Assembly: GCF_029626105.1 (NCBI RefSeq)
Contig: NZ_JARUBH010000009.1
Coordinates: 806,001 to 870,000 of the forward strand
Origin: Solwaraspora sp. WMMD792
GTDB taxonomy: Bacteria; Actinomycetota; Actinomycetes; Mycobacteriales; Micromonosporaceae
DNA: 64,000 bases
Reading direction: 5' to 3'
Shown here: piece by piece, positions 26,309 to 35,066 of the stretch
How the letters are laid out: each line of letters opens with the position of its first letter
Numbering within the stretch: position 1 is the first letter of the stretch
Program-made: the position numbers and the translations under genes
The notes under the pieces: generated by a model
Databases searched by the model: none
Seen by the model: the letters and a program-made list of their open reading frames with translations, nothing else
What the model was told of the DNA's origin: nothing

Positions 26309-26339
26309 CCGGCGGCGGGAAACCGCCGCCGGTCAGTGG
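26302..26339 (+). terminator. Terminator of the TM2-like gene
   Basis: Perfect hairpin with 17-bp arms (CCACTGACCGGCGGCGG and complement) and a GAAA tetraloop. Its left arm overlaps the last codon and stop of the gene. Confidence 0.8.
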
Positions 26340-26390
26340 CCGGTCGCTCGCTGGTCGAGCCGCCCGTCCGTCGTTGGTAGACGCTGCCGG

Positions 26391-27005
26391 TCAGTGGTCC
26401 GGCAGCGTCTCCGCTGCCGGCCGCAGCGGGCAGCCACGCACCGTGTACGCCACCAGCCCGGCCACCGCCAGCAGCGTCGCGCAGACCGTGGCGGCGGTGG
26501 TCCCGGCCGGCTGGATCAGCCAGGCGCCCACCTGCATCCGCAGCTGCCCACTCGGCCCCATCCACGGCATGATCGAGATCAGGGTCCAGGTCAGCGGCGC
26601 GATCCAGGACAGCGCCGCGCCGAACAGCGTGGCGCCGAGCGCGGTCAACCCGACCAGACCGGCCGTGTTGCGTACCACCACGTCGAGCGGCTCGAACCGG
26701 GCCTCGGTCACCGTGGTGACCAGGAGCAGCGCGATGAGCGTGGCAGCGGTGAGCAGCAGGTGAACGGCGCGGCGGACCGGCCAGCGGGCCGAGGCGGAGT
26801 GGTCCAGGGCGTCGTCGGCGCCGCTGAGCGTGGTGCCGAGCGCGACCGCCGCGATCAGCACGACGACACTGATCATCCGGGTGTTGACGGTCTGTCCGTC
26901 GGAGAAGTACGGCCAGGCGACCCAGGTCAGCGCGACGGCGCCGATCGCGATGACCGCGGCGAGGGGTAACCGGCGCGACCGCAGGTAGAGACTGACGAAC
27001 CTCAC
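26391..27005 (-). CDS. Integral membrane protein, probable partner of the upstream ABC permease
   Basis: 204 residues with about six hydrophobic segments (PLAAVIAIGAVALTWVAW, ISVVVLIAAVALGTTLSG, LLLTAATLIALLLV, VGLTALGATLFGAALSWIAPLTWTLI and a C-terminal helix). No recognised family. GTG 27005 overlaps the stop of the upstream membrane protein by 4 bp (GTGA), so it is the last gene of the sigma-factor operon. A longer open frame reaching 27989 exists but overlaps the upstream gene and is a GC artefact. Confidence 0.65.
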   Translation of the reverse strand: MRFVSLYLRSRRLPLAAVIAIGAVALTWVAWPYFSDGQTVNTRMISVVVLIAAVALGTTLSGADDALDHSASARWPVRRAVHLLLTAATLIALLLVTTVTEARFEPLDVVVRNTAGLVGLTALGATLFGAALSWIAPLTWTLISIMPWMGPSGQLRMQVGAWLIQPAGTTAATVCATLLAVAGLVAYTVRGCPLRPAAETLPDH

Positions 27006-28414
27006 TGGTCGCCCGCCATCAGGAGCGCTTCGAACTGGTCGTAGTCGCAGGCGAGGGCCGCCGCGTAGGCCTGCCCGACGAGCTGGCGCTGCTGATCCGC
27101 CGGCAGCGCGGTCAGCGCCTGGTACGCCGCATCGATTTTCTGCTGGTCTTGGGGCCGCCACCAGTCCTGCGGCTGCGGCGGCCCGCCGGTCAGCCAGGCC
27201 GTCGCCACCGCCTCCGGCTGGAAGGGCGCATAGTCGATAGCGAAAGCCACCTGGCCGGTTGCGCCGCCGCTGTCGCGGCACTCCTGCGACCATAACGACG
27301 CCAGCAAGTCCGTCCGGAAGTCTCCGTCGCTGAGATCGGCCTTCCCACTCGAGGTGATGCTGGGGAACCTGAAGACCAGGGTGTCCGCGTCGTGCCGCAC
27401 CGCTGGCTGCTCCGGTGCCGCGTACGCGTCCATTCGCGCGGTCTCCTCCGCGCGTACCGGCGGGTTGGGCAGCTTGGCCGCCGCGAGCGCGAGCACCTCG
27501 CGGACCGGCCCGACGATGTCGGGTAGCAGCGCCGCATGCACCTTCCGGACACATACCGGTGGGCCGTCGTCGTCGCAGACCAGCTCGGCGGCGGCGGGGT
27601 CGACGACAGCCGCGCCGTAGTAGCCGCCGGTGGGCAGCAGCGGCACCGCCACCGTGGCGGCGAGGACCGCGGGCAGCACCGCTACGGCGAGCACGCTGCG
27701 GCGTACCGCGCCGATCAGCAGCAGCGCGGTGCCGGCCAGCGCCGCCAACCACACAGCCTGCAGCATGCTGACCGAGGCCGGGAGGGTCTGCAGGTCGTCG
27801 AAGCCGCCAGGAAAGGCGGGAGTGAGCAGCAACGCGGAGGGATCCGGGCGGGCCTTGACGAAGTTGGCGTCGTAGCCCGACATCGAGACGAAATCCGGCA
27901 GCAGCGCCACTACGGCGAACCCGACGACGGCGAGCACCGGCGCGGTGACGATCCGGGGCACGGCCCGACCCGCGGCCATGCCGAGCCAACTGGCGGCGAC
28001 CATGCCCAGCGCACCGACCGCAATCATGCCGAACACGGTGGGGGAGAGGTAGGCCGCGGTCGGTGCCACCCAGATCGCCCCAACCGCGGCGGCCAGCAGG
28101 TACACCACCACCATGGTGGCGGCGAACCCGACGGTGAGCGGAAGGATCCGCTGCCAGCGCGGGCGCACCGTGGTGGCGAACAACTCACCGACGCGACTGC
28201 GCCGGTCGCGGCGGCCGAGCCAGGCGCCGCCGGCCAACGCCAGCGGGATCAGCAACAGCAGCGATCCCCGGCTGTAGAGGGCCAGCTGGGTCCACCGTCC
28301 CGCGAAGAACTCGGTCGACGTCAGCGTGAACACCGCGCCGACCACCAGGAGCAGGAGAGCGATGCCGGGTACCGCCGACCGGCGTAGCTCCGTCTTCATG
28401 ATTCGCCCGGTCAT
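27002..28414 (-). CDS. ABC-type multidomain membrane protein (putative permease)
   Basis: 470 residues. Six to seven hydrophobic segments in residues 15-275, then a soluble C-terminal half (about residues 280-470) with a Cys pair in LVCDDDGPPVCVR. The N-terminal part has the look of ABC-2 type permeases (short cytoplasmic MKTELRRS leader, helices with RRDRRSRVGELFATTVRPRW loop). Expected to work with the ATPase at 28761-29564, from which it is now separated by a small mobile element. Start is 28414 or the Met five codons later. Confidence 0.65.
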   Translation of the reverse strand: MTGRIMKTELRRSAVPGIALLLLVVGAVFTLTSTEFFAGRWTQLALYSRGSLLLLIPLALAGGAWLGRRDRRSRVGELFATTVRPRWQRILPLTVGFAATMVVVYLLAAAVGAIWVAPTAAYLSPTVFGMIAVGALGMVAASWLGMAAGRAVPRIVTAPVLAVVGFAVVALLPDFVSMSGYDANFVKARPDPSALLLTPAFPGGFDDLQTLPASVSMLQAVWLAALAGTALLLIGAVRRSVLAVAVLPAVLAATVAVPLLPTGGYYGAAVVDPAAAELVCDDDGPPVCVRKVHAALLPDIVGPVREVLALAAAKLPNPPVRAEETARMDAYAAPEQPAVRHDADTLVFRFPSITSSGKADLSDGDFRTDLLASLWSQECRDSGGATGQVAFAIDYAPFQPEAVATAWLTGGPPQPQDWWRPQDQQKIDAAYQALTALPADQQRQLVGQAYAAALACDYDQFEALLMAGDQ

Positions 28415-28432
28415 CAGATGCCTTCCGTTGAT

Positions 28433-28764
28433 ACTCCGGCCTTCCGGCCGGGGAGGAAACGGACTCCTGCGAAGCAGGACAGGGAAAGTCGATTCGCCGC
28501 CGAGGCGGATCGACGTCCACTACCCGCACGCCGGGACATCCGGCGTACGGACAGGTGTGCTAACGTGGTGTTGCCTTTCCGGTGACAACCAAGCCGGTCG
28601 GGCCTACCGCCGGGCTGGTGGGAAGTGACGTCTGTGGAGACTGTGTAAGACCGATGGGCGGTACTCCGTCCCTTGCCGTTGATTCGGGTCGGCTGTGGTC
28701 GGCGAAGCAGAAAACTCGACCCGTGAGGGTCGAGTCTCCCTGCTTCAGCAGGGGGAGATGTCAA
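28433..28764. mobile_element. Non-autonomous IS200/IS605-type element (PATE/MITE-like), about 332 bp
   Basis: Left end starts right after TTGAT (28428-28432) with a hairpin CTCCGGCC-ttcc-GGCCGGGGAG (28434-28455) and a second small hairpin TCCTGC-gaa-GCAGGA (28465-28479). Right end has ACTCGACCC-gtga-GGGTCGAGT (28714-28735) and CTCCCTGC-ttca-GCAGGGGGAG (28736-28757), then TCAA (28761-28764). Subterminal imperfect palindromes, a TTGAT-like target and a TCAA end match IS608/ISDra2-type single-strand transposons. No intact tnpA or tnpB. It lies between the ATPase and permease genes and seems to supply the ATPase stop codon. Confidence 0.6.
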
Positions 28765-29564
28765 GCTGGCACCTTCCCTCGGTACGCGCGCAGCAGCGCC
28801 GAGTAGCCGCGTTCGGTGGCGCTGTCCCCGGCGTCGTCGGCACTGCCCTGCGCGGCCAGTTCGCCGCTGGCGCCCTGCCAGACCAGCTGGCCCTCGTTGA
28901 CCAGCACCACGTCGGTGCAGGCTGCGGCGACGTCCTCGACCAGGTGGGTGGAGACCAGCACACAGCTGTCCGAGCCGATCTCGCGCAGCAGCTCCCGGAA
29001 GTCCAGGCGCTGTTCCGGGTCGAGCCCGACGGTCGGCTCGTCGAGCAGCAGCACCTCCGGGTCGTTGACGATCGCCTGGGCGATCCCGGCCCGGCGCAGC
29101 ATCCCGCCGGAGAGCGTCTTCAACTTGGAGTCGGCCCGGCTGGTCAGCCCGACCCGGTCGACGGCCCGCTGCACGGCACCGGGAACGGCGGCCTTCGGCA
29201 TCTCCTTCAGCCAGGCCATGTACTCGACGAACTCCCGCACCGTGAAGCGCGGGTAGAAGCCGAAATGCTGCGGCAGGTAGCCCAGCCGCTGCCGAACCCG
29301 ACGCAGGTCCGCCCGACCGGTCACGTCCTCGCCGAGCAGGGTCAGCCGGCCGCCGGCCGGCTTCAGCACCGTCGCGAGGGCCCGCATCAGGGTCGTCTTC
29401 CCGGCGCCGTTCGGGCCGAGCAGGCCGTGCACGCCGGTGCCCAACGCCAGGTCCAGCCCGTTGACGGCAAGGTGCCGGCCGGCCCGGACGACCAGACGTT
29501 CGGCGTGCACCGCCCACGCGTACGTGGGGGGTGCGGTCTCTGCCGCGCTGACCGCACGCATCAT
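28761..29564 (-). CDS. ABC transporter ATP-binding protein
   Basis: 267 residues. Walker A LLGPNGAGKTTLM, Q-loop region YLPQHFGFYP, signature LSGGMLRR, Walker B VLLLDEPTVGLDPEQ, and switch His in VLVSTHLVEDV. The GFYPRFTV stretch is characteristic of exporters of the CcmA/NatA (ABC-2) group. Third gene of the operon sigma - anti-sigma - ATPase - membrane proteins. AAGGAGAG upstream of tandem ATGs (29564, 29561). The TGA stop coincides with the TCAA end of the small mobile element, so the native C-terminus may have been altered. Confidence 0.88.
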   Translation of the reverse strand: MMRAVSAAETAPPTYAWAVHAERLVVRAGRHLAVNGLDLALGTGVHGLLGPNGAGKTTLMRALATVLKPAGGRLTLLGEDVTGRADLRRVRQRLGYLPQHFGFYPRFTVREFVEYMAWLKEMPKAAVPGAVQRAVDRVGLTSRADSKLKTLSGGMLRRAGIAQAIVNDPEVLLLDEPTVGLDPEQRLDFRELLREIGSDSCVLVSTHLVEDVAAACTDVVLVNEGQLVWQGASGELAAQGSADDAGDSATERGYSALLRAYRGKVPA

Positions 29565-29671
29565 CAATCTCTCCTTCGGTGGAAACTCATGGCGCCTGGC
29601 GGACCACCGCCAGGTGGGGAAGATGTGAGCCGACCGGCCGACCGTGTGTCCGACCGGCCGGCGTCGCGGAG

Positions 29672-30481
29672 TCAGGACCGGTCGGACGAGATCCGGCCGA
29701 GGCGCAGCCGGTTGTGGTCGCTGGCCCGTACGGCCGTAACGGCCACCAACGCCACGGTGGCCACCGCCCAGCCGGGCCAGCTGCCGGACTCCAGGATGAC
29801 CGGGAGTTGCCGGCCGACCAGACTGGGCAGGATCACCCCTATCGACCAGAGGACCGTCAACCCGAGCGCGGCCCGGTCCACTCCGACCAGCCCGCCCAGT
29901 GCCAGCGCGCCAGCGGTGAAGGCCAGACCGGGCAGGAGCCACAGCGCGGGGGACTGCCCGGTCGACCAGCCGGCCGCCGCGAGCACCGGCACGACCGTGG
30001 TCAGCACCGCGAGGGTGCGGCGCAGCAGCAACGGCAACCCGGTCCGGGGCATCGTCGCCATCAGTTCCCAGGCCGGGTCGGTACGGCGGCTCCACGCAGC
30101 GGCCACCGGCAGCAGGGGAGCCACCGGAGCGACCAGCAGGACCAGCGAGGGCAGGCTGGCGAAGGTGGTCTCGAACAGGACCGCGATCAGCATCAACGCG
30201 ACCGCCGTGGCCAGCCAGGGGAGGATCCGGGCGGCGACCCCGGAACGCCGCAGCCGGCGGCGGCGTACCGGTGCCGGGCCGGCCTCGATCCCGGCTGCGA
30301 CACCGACGGCCACCCGGTCCAGCAGTTGCCGGTCGGCCGGGCCGACGCTGTCGGACAGCTGCATCCGGCAGGGCGCGCAGGACTCCAGGTGGGCTTCGAC
30401 TGCCCAGACGGTCGCGTCGTCGACCCGGGGGTCACCGGACGCGTAGCGGGAGATCAGGGTCGGGGTGGGGTGGGTGGTCAT
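29672..30481 (-). CDS. Membrane-anchored zinc-finger anti-sigma factor
   Basis: 269 residues. Cytoplasmic N-terminus with the ZAS zinc motif H-x-x-x-C-x-x-C (HLESCAPCR, near residue 33-40), followed by about six hydrophobic segments from residue 85 on (WLATAVALMLIAVLF, LVLLVAPVAPLLPVAAAW, LALGGLVGVDRAALGL). It should bind and inhibit the ECF sigma factor encoded immediately upstream, whose stop overlaps this ATG by 4 bp. Multi-helix anti-sigma proteins are less common than single-helix ones. Confidence 0.82.
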   Translation of the reverse strand: MTTHPTPTLISRYASGDPRVDDATVWAVEAHLESCAPCRMQLSDSVGPADRQLLDRVAVGVAAGIEAGPAPVRRRRLRRSGVAARILPWLATAVALMLIAVLFETTFASLPSLVLLVAPVAPLLPVAAAWSRRTDPAWELMATMPRTGLPLLLRRTLAVLTTVVPVLAAAGWSTGQSPALWLLPGLAFTAGALALGGLVGVDRAALGLTVLWSIGVILPSLVGRQLPVILESGSWPGWAVATVALVAVTAVRASDHNRLRLGRISSDRS

Positions 30482-31056
30482 GACAACGCCTCCCGTAGCG
30501 CGATCCGGGCCCGCCGCGCGTACGTCTTCACGGTTCCTTCCGGCATGCCGAGCAGCACCGACGTCTCCCGGGTGGTCAGACCGTCGAGCACCATGGCGCG
30601 CAGTACCTGCCGCAGGTTGGCCGGCAGGGCCAGCAGCGCCTGTTCCAGGTCGGCGTTCATCCGGCCGGCCAGCGCCTCGTCCTCGGCGGCCGGGGCGACG
30701 GTGGCGGCGGTCTGCACCGCCGGGACCCGTTCCCGGCGGGCCCGGGCGCGGAACGCGTCGACCAGCCGGCGGGCGGCGATGGTCCACAGCCAGCCGACCG
30801 CGCTGCCCTTCGCCGCGTCCTGGGCCTGGCTGCCGGCCGAGCGCCATACCGCCAGGTAGGTGTCCTGCAGCACTTCGGCGACCATGTCGTCGTCGGCGCA
30901 CCTGCGGCGTAGCCGCGCGGTCAACCAGGGCGACGTCCGGCGGTACAGCTCGTCGAAGGCCCGCCGATCGCCCCGGGCGATGCGGCGCAGCAGCTCACCC
31001 TCGTCGAGTGCGTCCAAGCTCCGTCTCACAACAGGCAAGACGATCCGCGCCCCCAC
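30478..31056 (-). CDS. ECF-type RNA polymerase sigma factor
   Basis: 192 residues. Sigma region 2 (DELYRRTSPWLTARLRRRCADDDMVAEVLQDTYLAVWRSA; WLWTIAARRLVDAFR) and region 4 (ALLALPANLRQVLRAMVLDGLTTRETSVLLGMPEGTVKTYARRARIALRE). Directs transcription in response to a signal relayed by the coupled zinc-finger anti-sigma. Probably controls the ABC transporter genes that follow in the same operon. GTG start at 31056; upstream promoter not recognised. Confidence 0.92.
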   Translation of the reverse strand: MGARIVLPVVRRSLDALDEGELLRRIARGDRRAFDELYRRTSPWLTARLRRRCADDDMVAEVLQDTYLAVWRSAGSQAQDAAKGSAVGWLWTIAARRLVDAFRARARRERVPAVQTAATVAPAAEDEALAGRMNADLEQALLALPANLRQVLRAMVLDGLTTRETSVLLGMPEGTVKTYARRARIALREALS

Positions 31057-31230
31057 GATGGTTTTCCATCTCGAGTGACCTGGGTCACGTGACGCGTCGA
31101 TGCCGGACCGAACGGCGCACGGGAACGTCTGTTGCCGTCACCCGGTGCAGCGCTCTCGCGGCAAAGGCGGCCCGGTGCGTAGAGTTTCAGGTCGCATCGG
31201 TGGCGATCCAGGGACGAGACGGGTACGGAC

Positions 31231-32700
31231 ATGACGGTGGACGACGTACGGCCGCTTGGTGAGTCGGCCCCGGCCGGGGTCGACCCGGCGCAGCTGGCGG
31301 TCTGCCTCGATGTCATCGAGGCGCTGTCGGCGCTGCCGTCCGATCATCCGGACGTGGTACGGGTGCAGCGGGCCACCGCGAAGCTGTACAAGTCGGTGAA
31401 GCGCCAGCGGCGGGCCGAGCGCCGCGACGCCGTCCTCTCCGCCGACCGGGCCGTCACCGCCGCGACCGCGACCGGGGCACCCGGGCGCATCGACGACGAG
31501 ACCAGGGGCATCCCGCTGGTGTCGTCGACCGTCGGCGCCACCGCCGGCATCCTGCGCCAGCCCCGCGCCTGCTACATCTGCAAGGAGCGTTACCGCGAGG
31601 TGGACGCGTTCTACCACCAGCTCTGCCCGCCGTGCGCCAAGCTCAACCACGAGCGCCGGGACGCCCGTACCGACCTGACCGGCCGCCGGGCGCTGCTCAC
31701 CGGCGGCCGGGCCAAGATCGGCATGTACATCGCGCTGCGGCTGCTGCGCGACGGCGCGCACACCACGATCACCACCCGGTTCCCGCAGGACGCCGCCCGC
31801 CGGTTCGCCGCCATGGACGACAGCGACCAGTGGCTGCACCGGCTGCGGATCGTCGGCGTCGACCTGCGCGACCCGGCCCAGGTGATCGCGGTCGCCGATT
31901 CGGTGGCCGCGCAGGGTCCGCTGGACATCCTGATCAACAACGCGGCGCAGACCGTCCGGCGCAGCGCCGGCGCGTACGCCCAACTGGTCGCCGCGGAGTC
32001 GGCGCCGCTGCCCGACGGGCCGCTGCCGGAGATCGTCAGTTTCGCCTCGGTCGGTGGCCGGGGCACCGCCGCGACGGCGATCGCCGGACCGTCGCAGCCG
32101 TCGGCGATCACCCCGCAGGCGCTCACCGCGTTGGCGTTGACCAGTGGCTCGGCCACCCCGGACCGGATCGCCCTGGCCACCGCGATCGACGCCGGTGGGC
32201 TGGTGCCGGACCTCGACCCGGTGAACAGCTGGGTGCAGCGGGTGCACGAGGTCGACGCGGTGGAGCTGCTGGAGGTGCAGCTGTGCAACTCCGTCGCCCC
32301 GTTCATCCTGATCAGCCGGCTACGTCCGGCGATGGCCGCCGCGCCGGCCCGGCGCAAATACGTGGTGAACGTGTCGGCGATGGAGGGAGTGTTCAGCCGC
32401 GGCTACAAAGGGCCCGGTCACCCGCACACCAACATGGCCAAGGCCGCGCTGAACATGCTGACCCGCACCAGCGCGCGGGAGATGCTGACCGATGGCATCC
32501 TGATGACCGCCGTCGACACCGGCTGGATCACCGACGAACGGCCGCACCCGACGAAGATGCGGCTGGCCGACGAGGGCTTCCACGCGCCGCTGGACCTGGT
32601 CGACGGCGCGGCCCGGGTGTACGACCCGATCGTCCGTGGTGAGCAGGGCGAGGACCTGTTCGGCTGCTTCCTGAAGGACTACGCGCCGGCCGCCTGGTAG
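31231..32700 (+). CDS. Zinc-ribbon SDR-family protein with atypical active site
   Basis: 489 residues. Residues about 113-137 form a C-x2-C...C-x2-C zinc ribbon (CYICKERYREVD, CPPCAKLNH). A short-chain dehydrogenase domain follows: cofactor loop LLTGGRAKIGMYIALRLL (TGxxxGIG with Lys for the middle Gly), NNAAQT for NNAG, and the catalytic region VVNVSAMEGVFSRGYK then HTNMAKAALNML. In the Y-x-x-x-K slot the Tyr is replaced (T-N-M-A-K), so ordinary SDR chemistry is doubtful. Substrate unknown; it may bind nucleotide for another purpose. The 3' end overlaps the convergent GT-C-like gene by 22 bp. Confidence 0.8.
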   Translation: MTVDDVRPLGESAPAGVDPAQLAVCLDVIEALSALPSDHPDVVRVQRATAKLYKSVKRQRRAERRDAVLSADRAVTAATATGAPGRIDDETRGIPLVSSTVGATAGILRQPRACYICKERYREVDAFYHQLCPPCAKLNHERRDARTDLTGRRALLTGGRAKIGMYIALRLLRDGAHTTITTRFPQDAARRFAAMDDSDQWLHRLRIVGVDLRDPAQVIAVADSVAAQGPLDILINNAAQTVRRSAGAYAQLVAAESAPLPDGPLPEIVSFASVGGRGTAATAIAGPSQPSAITPQALTALALTSGSATPDRIALATAIDAGGLVPDLDPVNSWVQRVHEVDAVELLEVQLCNSVAPFILISRLRPAMAAAPARRKYVVNVSAMEGVFSRGYKGPGHPHTNMAKAALNMLTRTSAREMLTDGILMTAVDTGWITDERPHPTKMRLADEGFHAPLDLVDGAARVYDPIVRGEQGEDLFGCFLKDYAPAAW

Positions 32701-34109
32701 GCCGCAGCCGCAGGCGGGTGGTCACCGGCCGAGGACTCTCCCGACCGCTCCGGCGTACCGGCCGGCCCGTCGCGGTCGCTCACGGCTGCCAGCAGCCACG
32801 ACACGGCGCTCAGACAGGCGAGCATGGCGATCGGGACGGTGACCCGGTCCGCCGACGCGCCCAGCCACCAGTCGACGTCCGACGGCCCGGTCACATAGGT
32901 GGCCACCAACGTCGTCGCGTACCCGCAGCTGAGCAGCCAGATCCAAAGGTCCGACCCGGTTCCGAGCGCGGCACGTCGCCGACGGACCAGCATGGCCCCG
33001 GCCAGCGAACCGCAGGCGGCCACGGCCACCAGCGGACCGACCGTTTCCCACATCGCGTCGAGGGTGGGGGGCAGGCGGCTGGTCAGGCGGGCGGTGTCGC
33101 CGAACAGGCTGCCCAGCGGCTCGGCCTGCTCGATGTCCGATGTCGAACCCACCAGGCGGGACAGCCCGACCCAGGCCAGGCCCGACCCGACCGGCAGCCA
33201 GACCAGCCACGCCCGGCCGAGGTCACGGCGTTCCCGGACCGTCACCAGGGCGGCGAGGATGCCGCCGGCCACCAGCCCTTCGTTCTTGCTGAGGACGGCG
33301 GCGGTCAGCAGCACCAGCCCGAGAGCGGGACGGACGAACGGATCGCGGCCGAGTAGCAGAGCCGCAGCGGCACCGACCAGACACGCCGACCACAGGGCGT
33401 CGGCGTAGCCGGCGGCCACGTACTCCGCTCCGGTCGCCCAGGTCGCCAGTCCGACCGCGACCCCGGCGGACCAGGCGAGCCAGGGCCGGCTCCGGGCGAA
33501 GGCGCTCGCGACCGCCACGACGGTGGCGGCGACCGCCGAGAACGTGGTCACGGCCGACACCAACTGCGCGGTCCGGTAGCCCTGGCCGAACAGGGTCCAG
33601 GCCGCGGCGACCGGGGCGGAGGCCAGCGGCGGGTAGTCGGTGTGCGAGAAGGCGAAGCCGGGGCTGGCCATCGCCGCTCGGGCGATCTCGCCGTCGTAGG
33701 TGAAGTACCCGGCGTGCAGCCACCAGATCGAGTGTGCGTCCCAACTTGTCGGCGGGTGCAGGACAAGAAGGAACGGTACGGCGAGAACGCCGGCCGTGAC
33801 GCCGAAGGCCAGCCACGGTGCGCCGGCCGGCCATGGTACGGCGGGCGGAGCCGGCTGTTTCCGGCACAGCCACCAGGTCCGGCGTAGCCACCAGCCGCAG
33901 ACCGCCCAGGTGATCATGAAGGCTACCGCCAGCCAGCTGCGGAAGCTGGCGCCGAAGACCAGCATCAGTACCACCGCGACCGTGCTGACCAGCGCCGTGG
34001 CGAGCGGAGCGAGCAGCAGGGCGACAGGAACGGACCGGACGATCGCGAACGCCAGCGGCAGTCCGGCCGCCACGATGAGCGCGACCGTCAGCAGGTGAAC
34101 GACGGACAT
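32679..34109 (-). CDS. Multi-pass membrane protein, GT-C glycosyltransferase-like
   Basis: 476 residues with 11-12 hydrophobic segments. An extracytoplasmic loop after the fourth helix contains PTSWDAHSIWWLHAGYF and FSHTDYPPLASAP; a D-x-H/D-rich first loop and a Y-P-P-L segment are typical of polyprenyl-phosphate-sugar GT-C enzymes (ArnT/PMT group). Donor and acceptor unknown. Translationally coupled (stop/start overlap at 34109) to the small upstream protein. Confidence 0.6.
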   Translation of the reverse strand: MSVVHLLTVALIVAAGLPLAFAIVRSVPVALLLAPLATALVSTVAVVLMLVFGASFRSWLAVAFMITWAVCGWWLRRTWWLCRKQPAPPAVPWPAGAPWLAFGVTAGVLAVPFLLVLHPPTSWDAHSIWWLHAGYFTYDGEIARAAMASPGFAFSHTDYPPLASAPVAAAWTLFGQGYRTAQLVSAVTTFSAVAATVVAVASAFARSRPWLAWSAGVAVGLATWATGAEYVAAGYADALWSACLVGAAAALLLGRDPFVRPALGLVLLTAAVLSKNEGLVAGGILAALVTVRERRDLGRAWLVWLPVGSGLAWVGLSRLVGSTSDIEQAEPLGSLFGDTARLTSRLPPTLDAMWETVGPLVAVAACGSLAGAMLVRRRRAALGTGSDLWIWLLSCGYATTLVATYVTGPSDVDWWLGASADRVTVPIAMLACLSAVSWLLAAVSDRDGPAGTPERSGESSAGDHPPAAAAYQAAGA

Positions 34110-34540
34110 CAGTCGAGCACCGTCGGCAGTGGCACCATCGGCTGGAGCACCGTCAGCTCGACGTCGAACCGGCGTCCCACCGTGGTGTCCCGGTGGACGA
34201 GGCTGGCCCGGTAGTCGGCGTCCCGGCGGTTGGTGACCACGGTGCCGCCGGCCAGCGCGGTGAACTCACTGAACCGCTGCAGCCAGAGATGCTTGAGCGG
34301 CGGATCGATGAGCACCCGACTGCCCGGCGGCACGGTCGCGACGAACTCGCGGCGGATCTTCTCGAAGTCGTGGTGCAGACGTCGGTCCGGCGCCAGTTGA
34401 CCCGGTGACCGGGCGTATCCGACACCAGTGACCCCGGCGTCGTAGGCACCTCGGCCGGCGAGCACCACACACAGCAGGGCGAGCATGACCACGAGCACCT
34501 GAGCCAGCTGCCGGCTCGGGCGTGATCGTCGTAGTTCCAC
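34109..34540 (-). CDS. Single-helix anchored extracytoplasmic protein, function unknown
   Basis: 143 residues: basic N-terminus, one helix (QLAQVLVVMLALLCVVLAGRG), then a small soluble domain (FEKIRREFVATVPPGSRVLIDPPLKHLWLQRFSEFTAL). Probably faces outside and works with the coupled GT-C-like protein; in that family separate soluble domains often hold an active-site loop. GTG 34540 is preferred over ATG 34627 because AGGAG lies 5 nt upstream. Confidence 0.5.
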   Translation of the reverse strand: MELRRSRPSRQLAQVLVVMLALLCVVLAGRGAYDAGVTGVGYARSPGQLAPDRRLHHDFEKIRREFVATVPPGSRVLIDPPLKHLWLQRFSEFTALAGGTVVTNRRDADYRASLVHRDTTVGRRFDVELTVLQPMVPLPTVLD

Positions 34541-34656
34541 CGGTGCTCCTGTTCCTGGTCCGCGAGGCAGGCGACAGGTAGGTAAACGCTCAGCCGGGCC
34601 GACGGGTAACTCGGTCGGCGTGATCATGGGCGGGCGAGGTCAGGGCACCGTGCCGG

Positions 34657-34839
34657 ATGAGGACGCGCCTCACGAGGATCGCCGTCGGGCTGCTGGCGGT
34701 CGCCGCCCTGACCTTCGGCCTGCCACCGAACCCAGCCATGGCCGTCAACCAGGTCGGCTGCGGAAACCGGACCGACTTCCTGCTTCGCCGGGGCCCGGGT
34801 CCGGGTGTACGAGGTGCGGATCTGGTGACCAGCGACTGA
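34657..34839 (+). pseudogene. Broken secreted beta/gamma-crystallin-like gene
   Basis: The first 42 residues are a signal peptide and a mature start AVNQVGCGNRTDFL, as in small actinomycete beta/gamma-crystallin proteins. After that the expected continuation appears in another frame: CFAGARVRVYEVRIW then stop, resembling the crystallin core C-F-A-x-A-G-x-V-x-V-x-x-Y-x-V. An internal deletion with frame change explains this. As written the ORF ends after 60 residues. Confidence 0.4.
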
Positions 34840-35066
34840 CCGCCTGCCGCCGGCCCGCCCTGCCGCGTCCTGCCTCCCCGTGGTGGGTGGGCCCCACGGC
34901 GACGGAGCCGGGCGTTTCCGACGGACAGGTGGGTGATCCCCGAGGGATTCCTGGCGGTCGATCAACGCGGTGGTAATACTCCGTTTACAAGGGGCGGCGC
35001 CCTGGACGAGACAGCGGGTGCTGGGGTCGGAGGCTGCCCAAAGTAGAAGATCAAAGGAGACTCGTC

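Noticed and set aside
27006-27989. Extension of the last membrane gene of the sigma operon to 532 residues
   Set aside because: Runs through the upstream permease gene in a shadow frame; Arg/Ala-rich without helices.
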